DNA of 9,807 nt from Pseudomonadota bacterium (GCA_023433855.1 JAEYTV010000152.1:1-9807); one strand, 5' to 3'; shown: positions 1 to 8,150, counted from the first letter of the stretch. Notes: a model not told the origin generated them from the sequence alone. A program made the numbers and translations.

Positions 1-27
1 GTTCTCATCCCATCTTTTCCCTTCGTC

Positions 28-56
28 AAAACGCAAAAGGGCGGCTTTCGCCGCCC
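28..56 (-). terminator. Rho-independent terminator of the cox operon
   Basis: On the minus strand a perfect 7-bp G+C stem (GGGCGGC / GCCGCCC, 39-45 with 50-56) closes a GAAA tetraloop. It is followed by an interrupted U tract (TTTT-GCG-TTTT, 38-28). It lies 22 bases past the coxC stop, so it should end the coxB-to-coxC transcript. Past it (27-1) there is only a purine-rich stretch with an ATG at 8-6, which could be the first codon of the next minus-strand gene. Too little is visible to call that gene. Confidence 0.9.
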
Positions 57-78
57 CCAGCAAACCAGTTGCCGCGCC

Positions 79-954
79 TCAATGGGCGACCGGTGCGCCC
101 CAGCCGCCCCAGATATAGATCGCGAAGAACAGGAACAGCCAGACGACGTCGACGAAATGCCAATACCAGGCCGCTGCCTCGAACCCGAAGTGCTTGGTCG
201 GCGTAAAGCCGCCCCGCATCGCGCGGATCAGACAAACAAGCAGGAAGATCGTGCCGATCAGAACATGGAAGCCGTGGAAGCCGGTCGCCATGAAGAAGGT
301 CGCGCCGTAGATCGAGTTCGAGAACTCGAACGGAGCATGGGCGTATTCGTACACCTGCACGAACGAGAACAGAACGCCAAGAGCAACCGTCAGCGCAAGG
401 CCGTTGATCAGGCCCTTGCGGTCGTTATGCAGCAGCGCGTGGTGTGCCCAGGTGACGCAGGTGCCGGACAGCAGAAGGATAATGGTGTTGTAGAGCGGCA
501 GGTGCCACGGATCGAGTACCTCGATCCCCTTCGGCGGCCATTGCCCGCCCAGGGCCTCGACGCGGCTCGCCTGGATTGCTTCGTTGGGGTACAGGCTGGC
601 ATCGAAAAAGGCCCAGAACCAGGCGGCAAAGAACATCACCTCCGAGGCGATGAACATGATCATGCCGTAGCGCAGGTGGAGCGAGACGACCCGCGTATGC
701 GCGCCTTCGCGGCCTTCCTTGATCGTGTCGGACCACCAGCCAACCATGGTGTACAGGACGATGGCAAGACCGATGAAGAAAAGCCACGGGGTGGCGAGGT
801 CCAGACCGAAAATCCTGAACTGGCTGCCATGCAGGTAGCGCATGTAGCCGACGCCGCCAAAGGTGATGACGAACGCGCCGAGCGACGCCAGGATCGGCCA
901 TGGGCTGGGATCGATGATGTGGTAGTCGTGATGTTTCTGATGCGCGTCGGCCAT
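79..954 (-). CDS. coxC: Cytochrome c oxidase subunit III
   Basis: Subunit III of the aa3-type cytochrome c oxidase, an inner-membrane protein that binds subunit I and stabilises proton uptake and turnover. The 291-residue product is normal length for bacterial CoxIII and has about seven hydrophobic segments. Family signatures visible are the PSPWP motif near residues 16-20, the conserved membrane glutamate E105 in the ASEVMFF segment (the residue linked to subunit III lipid and proton functions), and the C-terminal HFVDVVW motif at 266-272 with a WGGWG ending. The ATG at 954 is chosen because GGGGAA (967-962) lies 7 bases upstream; the frame stays open further upstream, but that part overlaps ctaG in another frame and looks nothing like CoxIII. 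It is the last gene of the operon, 50 bases after ctaG, and a terminator follows. Also called ctaE. Confidence 0.96.
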   Translation of the reverse strand: MADAHQKHHDYHIIDPSPWPILASLGAFVITFGGVGYMRYLHGSQFRIFGLDLATPWLFFIGLAIVLYTMVGWWSDTIKEGREGAHTRVVSLHLRYGMIMFIASEVMFFAAWFWAFFDASLYPNEAIQASRVEALGGQWPPKGIEVLDPWHLPLYNTIILLLSGTCVTWAHHALLHNDRKGLINGLALTVALGVLFSFVQVYEYAHAPFEFSNSIYGATFFMATGFHGFHVLIGTIFLLVCLIRAMRGGFTPTKHFGFEAAAWYWHFVDVVWLFLFFAIYIWGGWGAPVAH

Positions 955-983
955 GTCAGAATTCCCCGGATAAATGCCTGCTC

Positions 984-998
984 CGCCGAGAACCGGCG
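984..998 (-). repeat. Small hairpin between ctaG and coxC
   Basis: A 5-bp G+C stem (CGCCG / CGGCG, 984-988 with 994-998) with a 5-base loop sits in the 50-base gap between the ctaG stop and the coxC ribosome binding site. No U tract follows, so it is not a terminator. It might influence mRNA processing or simply be chance in GC-rich DNA. Confidence 0.35.
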
Positions 999-1004
999 AA
1001 CCCT

Positions 1005-1610
1005 CTATAATTTCCCTGCATCCTTCTTTTCCCCTTCCGGCAGTGCAGCGACGGGCTTGCCCGGCTCGCTGGGATAGAAGGTATAAGAAAGCGTGATCGT
1101 CTTGATATTCTTTGTCTCCTGCGTCTTTGTAATCTCCGGGTCTACGAAGAATACAACGGGCATCTTGACCGATTCTCCAGGCTGAAGCGTCTGTTCGGTG
1201 AAGCAGAAGCATTCCACCTTGTTGAAATAGGCTCCCGCCTCCATCGGCGTGACGTTGAATACCGCCGACCCGGTCGTCGGCTGCGATGAGCGGTTCGTGG
1301 CAGTGTATTCAACCTGTACCGTCTCGCCGATCTTGGGGGTGACGGAATTCGCCGGCCTGAACTCCCAGTGCAAGCCGGGAGAAATGTTGGCATCGAAGGT
1401 GACCTTGACCGACTGGTCGAGGACCGTGTCGGAATACTGCTCCACGCGTTGCGTCGTGCCGTTATAGCCTGTCACCTGACAGAACAGCCTGTAGAGCGGC
1501 ACGGCCGCATAGGCCATGCCGACCATGCAGACAACGAAGACGGCGCAACCGGCGAAGATCGCTCCATTACTGACCCGTTTCCCCTGCCCGTCATCAGTCA
1601 CGTTCGTCAT
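1005..1610 (-). CDS. ctaG: Cytochrome c oxidase assembly protein CtaG (Cox11 family)
   Basis: Copper chaperone that delivers copper to the CuB site of oxidase subunit I. It is anchored by one membrane helix with the copper-binding beta domain in the periplasm. The 201-residue product has a short cytoplasmic N-terminus, a hydrophobic helix at about 18-39, and the family signatures YRLFC (C44) and ECFCF with the paired copper ligands C134 and C136. The Cox11 beta-sheet domain fills about 65-182. A GTG at 1616 is also in frame, but it would sit one base from the GAGG (1621-1618), whereas the ATG at 1610 has that GAGG at 7 bases; the ATG is preferred. The coxF stop codon overlaps this ribosome binding site, suggesting translational coupling. 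Its place between heme synthase and subunit III is standard for alphaproteobacterial cox operons. Confidence 0.95.
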   Translation of the reverse strand: MTNVTDDGQGKRVSNGAIFAGCAVFVVCMVGMAYAAVPLYRLFCQVTGYNGTTQRVEQYSDTVLDQSVKVTFDANISPGLHWEFRPANSVTPKIGETVQVEYTATNRSSQPTTGSAVFNVTPMEAGAYFNKVECFCFTEQTLQPGESVKMPVVFFVDPEITKTQETKNIKTITLSYTFYPSEPGKPVAALPEGEKKDAGKL

Positions 1611-1619
1611 CGCCACGCC

Positions 1620-1760
1620 TCAGCTGCCCAATCCGCCAATCTTTACCAGCGTAATCACATAGAAGAGCAGTACCAGCCCTGCCAGGACGAGCCCAAGCGC
1701 AATATTGCGGTTGCGCCGCGACTTTCTCTGCGCCTCGGTAGGCTTGACAGTCTCTATCAC
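1620..1760 (-). CDS. coxF: Small membrane protein CoxF (cox operon ctaB-ctaG interval)
   Basis: A 46-residue protein: a short polar, basic N-terminus (QRKSRRNRN at 11-19), one hydrophobic helix at about 20-39 and a glycine-rich tail (IGGLGS). Small proteins of this build, called CoxF, occupy the same place in alphaproteobacterial cox operons; a precise role is not established to my knowledge, and participation in oxidase assembly is inferred from position only. The start is GTG at 1760, with GGAGG (1771-1767) 6 bases upstream. This GTG overlaps the ctaB stop codon as GTGA. The ribosome binding site is half of an inverted repeat (1765-1780), so translation probably depends on ribosomes finishing ctaB. 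The basic residues before the helix predict the N-terminus in the cytoplasm by the positive-inside rule. Confidence 0.8.
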   Translation of the reverse strand: MIETVKPTEAQRKSRRNRNIALGLVLAGLVLLFYVITLVKIGGLGS

Positions 1761-2713
1761 AATGAACCTCCCAGGAGGTTCGGCATCGCCGCGAATGCGC
1801 CATCGACCAACAGGGCTGAGAAGATCGCAAACAGGTAGACGATGGAATAAGCAAACATCTTCTTCGCGGGCACCATCTTCGTATCGCCGTCCGGCATCCG
1901 CCAGACCGCGATCGAACAGTAGATGAAGATGATCCCAAGAAGAGCCGCGAACAGGCCGTAGCCAAGGCCGGCCAGGCCAGTGAAGGCCGGCGCCACCGCG
2001 ATCACGGCGGTCAGCAGCGCATACACAAAGATCTGGATCTTGGTGGAAGCCTCTCCCTCGACATTCGGCATCATCGGTACTCCGACGGAACCATAATCGC
2101 GCATCTTGAACAGGGCGAGCGCCCAGAAATGCGCCGGGGTCCACAGGAAGATGATGAGGAAGAGCAGGATGCTGTCGAGCGACACTCCACCCGTCACGCA
2201 AGCCCAGCCGATCATCGGCGGAAATGCGCCGGAAGCCCCGCCGATCACGATATTCTGCGGCGTCGAACGCTTCAGCCACATGGTGTACACGACGGCATAG
2301 AAGAAGATGGTAAAGGCCAGCAGGCCTGCTGCGAACCAGTTCACGGCCAGGCCAAGGATTACAACCGAGAACACCGACAGCGTCAGCCCGAAAGCGAGCG
2401 CCTCCTGCGGAAGAATGCGTCCGGCAGGTATGGGCCGCATGGAAGTCCGGCTCATCACCGCGTCGATGTCAGCGTCGTACCACATGTTGAGGGCGCCTGA
2501 AGCACCTGCACCGACAGCGATACAAAGGATGGAGATCACGCCGAGAAACGGATTGATGTGCCCCGGCGCCAGAACGAGACCGGCAACAGCGGTGAAGACG
2601 ACGAGCGACATCACCCGCGGCTTCAGGAGTTCGAAGAAATCGCGAGCGCCCGCTTCCGAGAGGCGCGCTCCTCCGTCCCTGGCAAATGCCTCGTGATTGT
2701 CGATGACCGTCAT
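1757..2713 (-). CDS. ctaB: Protoheme IX farnesyltransferase (heme O synthase)
   Basis: UbiA-family prenyltransferase that adds a farnesyl group to protoheme to make heme O, the precursor of heme A needed by subunit I. It is an integral inner-membrane enzyme. The 318-residue product has the expected multi-helix hydrophobic profile. The first Asp-rich prenyl-diphosphate motif is NMWYDADID at 76-84 (N76, D80, D84), followed by [15 protein letters not shown] at 191-197 and [11 protein letters not shown] (D206) form the second conserved region, which is diagnostic for CtaB/COX10. The start is ATG at 2713; the ribosome binding site is weak (only AGAGAG-like bases about 10 upstream). It lies 70 bases after coxA, with a strong hairpin in the gap. 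The 3' end overlaps the coxF start. A heme A synthase gene (ctaA) is not in the window. Confidence 0.95.
   Translation of the reverse strand: MTVIDNHEAFARDGGARLSEAGARDFFELLKPRVMSLVVFTAVAGLVLAPGHINPFLGVISILCIAVGAGASGALNMWYDADIDAVMSRTSMRPIPAGRILPQEALAFGLTLSVFSVVILGLAVNWFAAGLLAFTIFFYAVVYTMWLKRSTPQNIVIGGASGAFPPMIGWACVTGGVSLDSILLFLIIFLWTPAHFWALALFKMRDYGSVGVPMMPNVEGEASTKIQIFVYALLTAVIAVAPAFTGLAGLGYGLFAALLGIIFIYCSIAVWRMPDGDTKMVPAKKMFAYSIVYLFAIFSALLVDGAFAAMPNLLGGSL
1765..1780 (-). promoter_or_regulatory. Inverted repeat enclosing the coxF ribosome binding site
   Basis: On the minus strand AACCTCC-TG-GGAGGTT is a 7+7 inverted repeat. With a realistic loop it folds as AACCTC / GAGGTT (6 bp) around CTGG. 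The right arm contains the GGAGG that serves coxF. The element lies within the last codons of ctaB (Asn-Leu-Leu-Gly-Gly), so a ribosome translating ctaB would open it. That predicts coupling of coxF to ctaB. Folding is inferred from sequence alone. Confidence 0.5.
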
Positions 2714-2738
2714 TGCAACCGTACTCTCTTAGCATTCA

Positions 2739-2763
2739 GGGCATCGCGGTCGCCGCGATGCCC
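2739..2763 (-). repeat. Strong hairpin between coxA and ctaB
   Basis: A perfect 11-bp inverted repeat (GGGCATCGCGG, 2739-2749, with CCGCGATGCCC, 2753-2763) with a 3-base loop lies in the 70-base gap between the coxA stop (2784) and the ctaB start (2713). On the transcript it is followed by CTGAATGC, without a U tract, so it should not be an efficient intrinsic terminator. It could stabilise the upstream coxBA message, mark an RNase cleavage point, or dampen read-through into the assembly genes. Confidence 0.65.
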
Positions 2764-2783
2764 GGTCCTTGTGGTACTGCCGC

Positions 2784-4496
<1,713 letters not shown>

Positions 4497-4499
4497 TTA

Positions 4500-5384
4500 T
4501 TATTTCGAAACGTTCGCCGCGAGGGCAAACTTTGCGGCGTCACCTTCCACGGCGGCCATCAATGCCCTGTTGGCACCGGAAAGGTCCGAACCGGCCTGCG
4601 CCAGCCAGGCATTGTACCTGTCTTCCGAGACAACCCGGATCGCGATCGGCATGTAGGCATGGTCCTTGCCGCAAAGCTCGGAGCACTGGCCATAATAGAG
4701 GCCTTCCTTCTCCGCCCGGAACCACGTTTCATTCAGTCGGCCCGGAACCGCATCAAGCTTCAGGCCGAAGGCAGGAAGAGCAAATGCATGGATGACATCG
4801 GTCGGAGCGGCAGTCACGAGCAGCCGAACCGTCTTGTTGACCGGTACGACCATCTCGTTGTCGACCGCGAGCAGCCGGGGATAGGCGCCGACATCGGTTT
4901 TGCCGGCAGCCTCGCGATCCTCTTCCTTCAGCATGAAGCTATCGAAGGCGACGGGAGTCGGCGTTCCTTCATACTCGTAATTCCACTGCCACTGGGTGGC
5001 GGTGGCCTTAACCGTCATGTCGGTTTCGGGGATTTCGAGTTGCGCATTCAGGAGATTGAACGAGGGAATAGCGAGGAAGAACAGTATGAGGACAGGACCG
5101 AGCGTCCAGATGATTTCGATCGTGGTGTTGTGACTGGTACGCGACGGCACCGGATTGGCGCTTGCGCGGAACTTCACCACGACGACAATCAGCAGGACCA
5201 GGACCAACAGGGTGATCGGGACGATGAACCAGAGCGTATAGTGCTCGAACCACCGAATCTGGTGCATGATCGGCGTGGCGGGCGCCTGAAGGTCTAACTG
5301 CCACGGCTGCGGCTGGTCCGCACGACCGGCAGAGGCAAAAAGCAGACAGATGAGCGCCATCATCACTGCATAAGCTCTGTTCAT
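4500..5384 (-). CDS. coxB: Cytochrome c oxidase subunit II (CuA subunit)
   Basis: Accepts electrons from cytochrome c through the binuclear CuA centre and passes them to heme a. The 294-residue product begins with a signal-like sequence (hydrophobic 5-20, probable cleavage after AGRA at residue 22). Two membrane helices follow at about 50-72 and 94-112, then a periplasmic cupredoxin domain. The aromatic electron-entry patch QWQWNYEY is at 131-138. CuA ligands are complete: H199, C234, E236 (backbone), C238, H242 and M245 in CSELCGKDHAYM. The start is taken as ATG at 5384 because GGGGAG (5400-5395) precedes it by 10 bases. ATG at 5402 and TTG at 5438 are in frame but have no ribosome binding site and would push basic residues ahead of the signal sequence. 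It is the first gene of the operon. Also called ctaC. Confidence 0.96.
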   Translation of the reverse strand: MNRAYAVMMALICLLFASAGRADQPQPWQLDLQAPATPIMHQIRWFEHYTLWFIVPITLLVLVLLIVVVVKFRASANPVPSRTSHNTTIEIIWTLGPVLILFFLAIPSFNLLNAQLEIPETDMTVKATATQWQWNYEYEGTPTPVAFDSFMLKEEDREAAGKTDVGAYPRLLAVDNEMVVPVNKTVRLLVTAAPTDVIHAFALPAFGLKLDAVPGRLNETWFRAEKEGLYYGQCSELCGKDHAYMPIAIRVVSEDRYNAWLAQAGSDLSGANRALMAAVEGDAAKFALAANVSK

Positions 5385-5444
5385 CACTACATTTCTCCCC
5401 ATGCGTTTGATCTGCAACAAATCCAACGCAGAATCCAAGCTATA

Positions 5445-5456
5445 TGAAGTGCTTCA
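5445..5456. promoter_or_regulatory. Inverted repeat upstream of coxB, possible operator
   Basis: TGAAG and CTTCA are separated by TG, giving a 12-base dyad 61-72 bases upstream of the coxB ATG, near where a promoter would be expected. It does not match the FNR/FixK consensus (TTGAT-N4-ATCAA). A regulator cannot be named and the dyad may be chance. Confidence 0.25.
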
Positions 5457-5608
5457 ATCACAGTTTGCCGGCCGCCGCAATATCTGGCGGTCAAAGCCCA
5501 TGCGGCATTTTGCGCAGCCCCTGGGGCGTTTCGTCGCGCCCCGATCCCCCGCCTCTTGATGCCGCGTGCAGCCGGCCCAAGCTGCCGCGCAGGCAGCCTA
5601 TGCTTTAT

Positions 5609-5615
5609 CTATAAT
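5609..5615 (+). promoter_or_regulatory. Candidate -10 box (CTATAAT) for the IalB-family gene
   Basis: CTATAAT matches the sigma-70-type -10 hexamer TATAAT perfectly and lies in a small AT-rich island of GC-rich DNA. No good -35 element is seen 16-18 bases upstream and there is no extended TGn. If used, transcription would begin near 5622 and give a leader of about 160 bases before the ATG at 5781, which would include the hairpins at 5687-5771. Confidence 0.35.
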
Positions 5616-5686
5616 GTACAAGTGCGGCGGAAGGATCATTTCTCAGGAGCCGATCGCAAAGCCGGGCGTCAGGACAAGCGGTCCCA

Positions 5687-5771
5687 CTTTCGCCCTACTC
5701 GGCTGAAAGAGACACTGGGGCTTTTCATTTCGCTGCGAACGACAAGAATAGCCCCACTGATTCGTGTCTCT
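5687..5771 (+). promoter_or_regulatory. Predicted structured 5' leader of the IalB-family gene
   Basis: Two adjoining hairpins can be drawn by eye. The first pairs CTTTCGCC (5687-5694) with GGC-T-GAAAG (5701-5709), 8 bp with one bulged T. The second pairs AGAGACAC (5708-5715) with GTGTCTCT (5764-5771), 8 bp, and continues with TGGGGCT (5716-5722) and AGCCCCA (5750-5756), 7 bp. It has a one-sided 7-base bulge (5757-5763), and its 27-base loop contains a further TTCG-CTG-CGAA mini-stem (5729-5739). The second hairpin ends at 5771 and the ribosome binding site GAGG starts at 5772. The two hairpins share 5708-5709, so they compete slightly. This suggests a cis-acting RNA element; I do not recognise it as a known riboswitch. 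Confidence 0.5.
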
Positions 5772-5780
5772 GAGGTTCCC

Positions 5781-6392
5781 ATGGGCCGTTCCCCCCTGTT
5801 CCGCGCCAGCCTTGCGGTGATCGTTGCCGTCACCATGGCGCTTCCTGCGTCTGCACAACAGCAGCAGCCGGCCGCCAGACCCGCACCCCAGGGCACCCCG
5901 GGCGGAACAGGCACGCCGGGCACGACCCTGCAGCAGCCCCCGGGGCAGCCTCCTCAGTCTCCCGGCAACGTGCGACAGAACCATGGCGCCTGGTCCGTCA
6001 TCTGCGACAGGCCGGCCGGGGCAGCCGTCGAACAGTGTGCGCTCATGCAGAACGTGATCGCCGAGGATCGTCCGGAAGTAGGCCTTTCGGTTGTTGTGCT
6101 CAAGACGGCCGACCGGAAGGCGAGGATCCTGCGCATTCTTGCGCCCCTCGGCGTGCTTCTCAAGGACGGCATGGAACTCTATGTCGACAACAACAATATC
6201 GGTCGCGCCTATTTCACCCGCTGCTTCTCGGAAGGCTGCTATGTCGAGGTGGAGATCGACGAGGAATTGATGCGCATCCTGCGGGCGGGCAAGAACGCGG
6301 TCTTCGCCCTGCGCGAATCGGCGGACCAGGACCGTGTCGGCATTCCGATCGAGCTCACTGGCTTCGGCCCCGGATACGACGCCCTCCCCTGA
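5781..6392 (+). CDS. Invasion-associated locus B (IalB) family exported protein
   Basis: A 203-residue periplasmic protein of the IalB family, common in alphaproteobacteria and named after a Bartonella protein linked to red-cell entry. In free-living and plant-associated relatives the biochemical role is unknown. A signal peptide spans about 1-25 (hydrophobic 10-22, probable cleavage at ASA before QQQQ). Residues 26-65 are a low-complexity Gln/Pro/Gly/Thr linker. The IalB domain runs from about 67 (NHGAWSVICDR) to 197 and has four cysteines, C75, C86, C148 and C153, which probably form disulfides after export. The ATG at 5781 has GAGG (5772-5775) 5 bases upstream and gives a proper signal peptide; the frame is open back to 5556, but that sequence is not protein-like. 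It is transcribed divergently from the cox operon behind a structured leader. Confidence 0.85.
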   Translation: MGRSPLFRASLAVIVAVTMALPASAQQQQPAARPAPQGTPGGTGTPGTTLQQPPGQPPQSPGNVRQNHGAWSVICDRPAGAAVEQCALMQNVIAEDRPEVGLSVVVLKTADRKARILRILAPLGVLLKDGMELYVDNNNIGRAYFTRCFSEGCYVEVEIDEELMRILRAGKNAVFALRESADQDRVGIPIELTGFGPGYDALP

Positions 6393-6539
6393 TCTGGTAG
6401 ACGCTGCGTATCACGCTTAGGGCCAGGGGCTGTTGCGACCGGCTTCCCATGACGCGCCGGCAAGACTTGCTTCGGCGGGGGTACGGACCTACATCGGGCA
6501 GATCATAAAGGCGCGGTTGCATGCGCCAGGGAGCCCGTC
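6393..6539 (+). other. Gap between the IalB-family gene and tldD, with two small hairpins
   Basis: This stretch has no gene. CGCCG-GCAA / TTGC-TT-CGGCG (6455-6463 with 6467-6477) makes a 9-bp stem with a 2-base bulge and a GAC loop; it is followed by GGGG rather than T residues, so it is a poor terminator. GGCGC / GCGCC (6510-6514 with 6523-6527) ends immediately before the tldD ribosome binding site AGGGAG (6528-6533). I see no clear promoter for tldD. Confidence 0.5.
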
Positions 6540-7955
6540 ATGACCACCGATCTTCTCAACCTCTTCGACTGCGACGAGAGCAGGCTGCGCTCGATCCTCG
6601 CCAGTGCCCTGGCCGGAGCAGATGACGGCGAACTCTTTGTGGAGCATGCGCAGGCGGAGTCGCTTACGTTCGACAACGGCAGACTGAAGGGTGGCTCCTT
6701 CAATACGGACCAGGGCTTCGGACTACGGGCCGTGGCCGGTGATGCGGTGGGCTACGCACATGCCGGAGAACTGTCGGCAGCGGCCCTCGCACGCGCTTCC
6801 GACGCGGTGAGAGCCGTCACGGCAGGGTATTCCGGATCCTATGCCGCCGCGCCACAACGCACCAACAAGAAGTATTATGGTGACGAGAATCCGATCGGAA
6901 GCCCGAGTTTCGAAGAAAAGGTCAAGCTGCTCACCGACATCGACGCCTATCTCCGCAACAAGGACGAAAAGGTGCGGCAGGTCACCGCCACCGTCTCGGC
7001 AAGCTGGCAGGTGGTCGACATCCTCCGAGCCGACGGACATCGGGTGCAGGATATCCGCCCGATGACCCGCATCAATATCTCCGTCGTGGTCGGTGACGGC
7101 GACCGGCAGGAATCCGGTTCCTTCGGCGCCGGCGGCCGGATCGGCTTCGGTGACTTCGTGACCGGTGAAAACTGGCGGACCGGCGCGGACGAGGCGTTGC
7201 GCCAGGCGCTCGTGAACCTCACTGCCATCGACGCCCCCGCCGGCACGATGGACGTCGTGCTCGGGTCCGGCTGGCCGGGGGTGATGCTGCACGAGGCCGT
7301 GGGCCATGGCCTGGAAGGCGATTTCAACCGAAAGAAGACCTCGGCATTTGCAGGGCTGCTGGGCCAGATGGTCGCGGCACCCGGCGTGACGGTCGTCGAC
7401 GATGGCACCATCGACAACCGCCGTGGCTCGATCACCATCGACGACGAAGGCACACCGTCCGCCTACAACGTGCTGATCGAGGACGGCAGGCTGGTCGGCT
7501 ACATGCAGGATCGCCAGAACGCCCGGCTCATGGGCGTGGCGCCTACCGGCAACGGCCGCCGGCAGGGTTACGCCCATGTTCCCATGCCGCGCATGACCAA
7601 TACCTACATGCTCGGTGGCGACAAAACGCCTGAGGAAATCATCGCTTCGGTGAAGAAGGGCATCTATGCGGTTTCGTTCGGCGGGGGGCAGGTCGACATC
7701 ACCTCCGGCAAGTTCGTGTTCGGCTGCACCGAAGCTTACATGATCGAGAACGGCCGAATCGGCTCAGCGATCAAGGGCGCCATGCTGATCGGCAACGGCC
7801 CGGAGGCCATGAAGCGGGTTTCCATGGTCGGCAACGATATGAAGCTCGACACCGGCATCGGCAACTGCGGCAAGGCCGGTCAGTGGGTTCCGGTGGGAGT
7901 CGGTCAGCCGCATCTGCGGATGGACCAGGTGACGGTCGGCGGGACGAAAGCCTGA
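6540..7955 (+). CDS. tldD: Metalloprotease TldD
   Basis: Zinc-dependent peptidase subunit that works with TldE/PmbA as a cytoplasmic TldD/E complex. In Escherichia coli this complex matures microcin B17 and degrades unfolded peptides such as the CcdA antitoxin; the substrate here is unknown. The 471-residue product is close to the E. coli length. The metal site is the HExxxH motif HEAVGH (H251, E252, H255), followed by GLEGDFNRKKTSAFAG. The third zinc ligand is most likely C443 in GNCGKAGQWVPVGVGQP, the conserved C-terminal motif. YMQDRQNA (321-328) and GGGQVDITSGKFVFGCTEAY (381-400) are further family blocks. ATG at 6540 has AGGGAG (6528-6533) 6 bases upstream. The partner gene pmbA is not in the window. 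No frameshift or missing catalytic residue is seen. Confidence 0.96.
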   Translation: MTTDLLNLFDCDESRLRSILASALAGADDGELFVEHAQAESLTFDNGRLKGGSFNTDQGFGLRAVAGDAVGYAHAGELSAAALARASDAVRAVTAGYSGSYAAAPQRTNKKYYGDENPIGSPSFEEKVKLLTDIDAYLRNKDEKVRQVTATVSASWQVVDILRADGHRVQDIRPMTRINISVVVGDGDRQESGSFGAGGRIGFGDFVTGENWRTGADEALRQALVNLTAIDAPAGTMDVVLGSGWPGVMLHEAVGHGLEGDFNRKKTSAFAGLLGQMVAAPGVTVVDDGTIDNRRGSITIDDEGTPSAYNVLIEDGRLVGYMQDRQNARLMGVAPTGNGRRQGYAHVPMPRMTNTYMLGGDKTPEEIIASVKKGIYAVSFGGGQVDITSGKFVFGCTEAYMIENGRIGSAIKGAMLIGNGPEAMKRVSMVGNDMKLDTGIGNCGKAGQWVPVGVGQPHLRMDQVTVGGTKA

Positions 7956-8150
7956 TCGCCCAAAGCTTGCCGCCCCCTGTACCGAACGATCTCGGCGCGC
8001 CTCGAAGGTAATCGGCGATCTGGCCCGCGTTCGGCTATCCTCGTCGTCGTTCGCACGGCGAACGACCTGCCAGACCTGCGGGAGCCTCTTCAGCAAGGCT
8101 TAACCGGCTGCCGGTACCGTGGATGACCGATAGCTCGTGAGCACGGTTGG
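7956..8150 (+). other. Gap between tldD and the deacetylase gene, with hairpins
   Basis: This 195-base stretch has no credible gene. It contains a perfect 9-bp stem at 8046-8066, listed separately, and a weaker AGCCT / AGGCT stem (8083-8087 with 8096-8100). A 7-base direct repeat GACCTGC occurs at 8064-8070 and 8073-8079. Neither stem is followed by a T run, so whether tldD and the deacetylase are cotranscribed is unclear. No promoter with both boxes is visible. Confidence 0.5.
8046..8066 (+). repeat. Perfect 9-bp hairpin between tldD and the deacetylase gene
   Basis: GTCGTTCGC (8046-8054) and GCGAACGAC (8058-8066) form a perfect stem around the triloop ACG, 91 bases after the tldD stop. No T tract follows on either strand, so it is an attenuator, an mRNA-end stabiliser or a protein-binding dyad rather than a standard intrinsic terminator. 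Confidence 0.5.

Larger units (their letters stand above)
5385..5780. other. Divergent intergenic region between coxB and the IalB-family gene
   Basis: This 396-base region must hold promoters for both directions. Toward coxB I find no convincing -35/-10 pair; a 12-base inverted repeat TGAAG-TG-CTTCA (5445-5456) about 60 bases upstream of the coxB start is a possible operator. The middle has GC-rich inverted repeats (5523-5528 with 5537-5542; 5581-5586 with 5592-5597) without T tracts. Toward the plus strand it has a CTATAAT box and a structured leader, listed separately. A 30-codon frame at 5614-5706 lacks a ribosome binding site and is not called. Confidence 0.7.

Noticed and set aside
82..1077. 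A 331-codon plus-strand frame antisense to coxC
   Set aside because: Same reasoning: a compositional shadow of a membrane protein gene that runs across the terminus of ctaG, with no domain.
5385..5438. Longer coxB starting at TTG 5438 or ATG 5402
   Set aside because: Neither has a ribosome binding site, and both would put extra residues before the signal sequence; ATG 5384 has GGGGAG upstream.
5443..5458. FNR/FixK-type box upstream of coxB
   Set aside because: The dyad is TGAAG-N2-CTTCA, which does not fit TTGAT-N4-ATCAA in sequence or spacing.
5581..5597. GCTGCC / GGCAGC hairpin as a terminator
   Set aside because: No T tract follows on either strand and no gene ends next to it.
5627..5640. 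Resemblance to the 3' end of eukaryotic 18S rRNA (GCGGAAGGATCATT)
   Set aside because: About 14 bases match, but the preceding rRNA sequence is absent and the context is bacterial; taken as coincidence.
5614..5706. A 30-codon frame (starting MYKCGG) in the leader of the IalB-family gene, considered as a leader peptide
   Set aside because: Its ATG overlaps the -10 box candidate, it has no ribosome binding site, and no run of regulatory codons is present.
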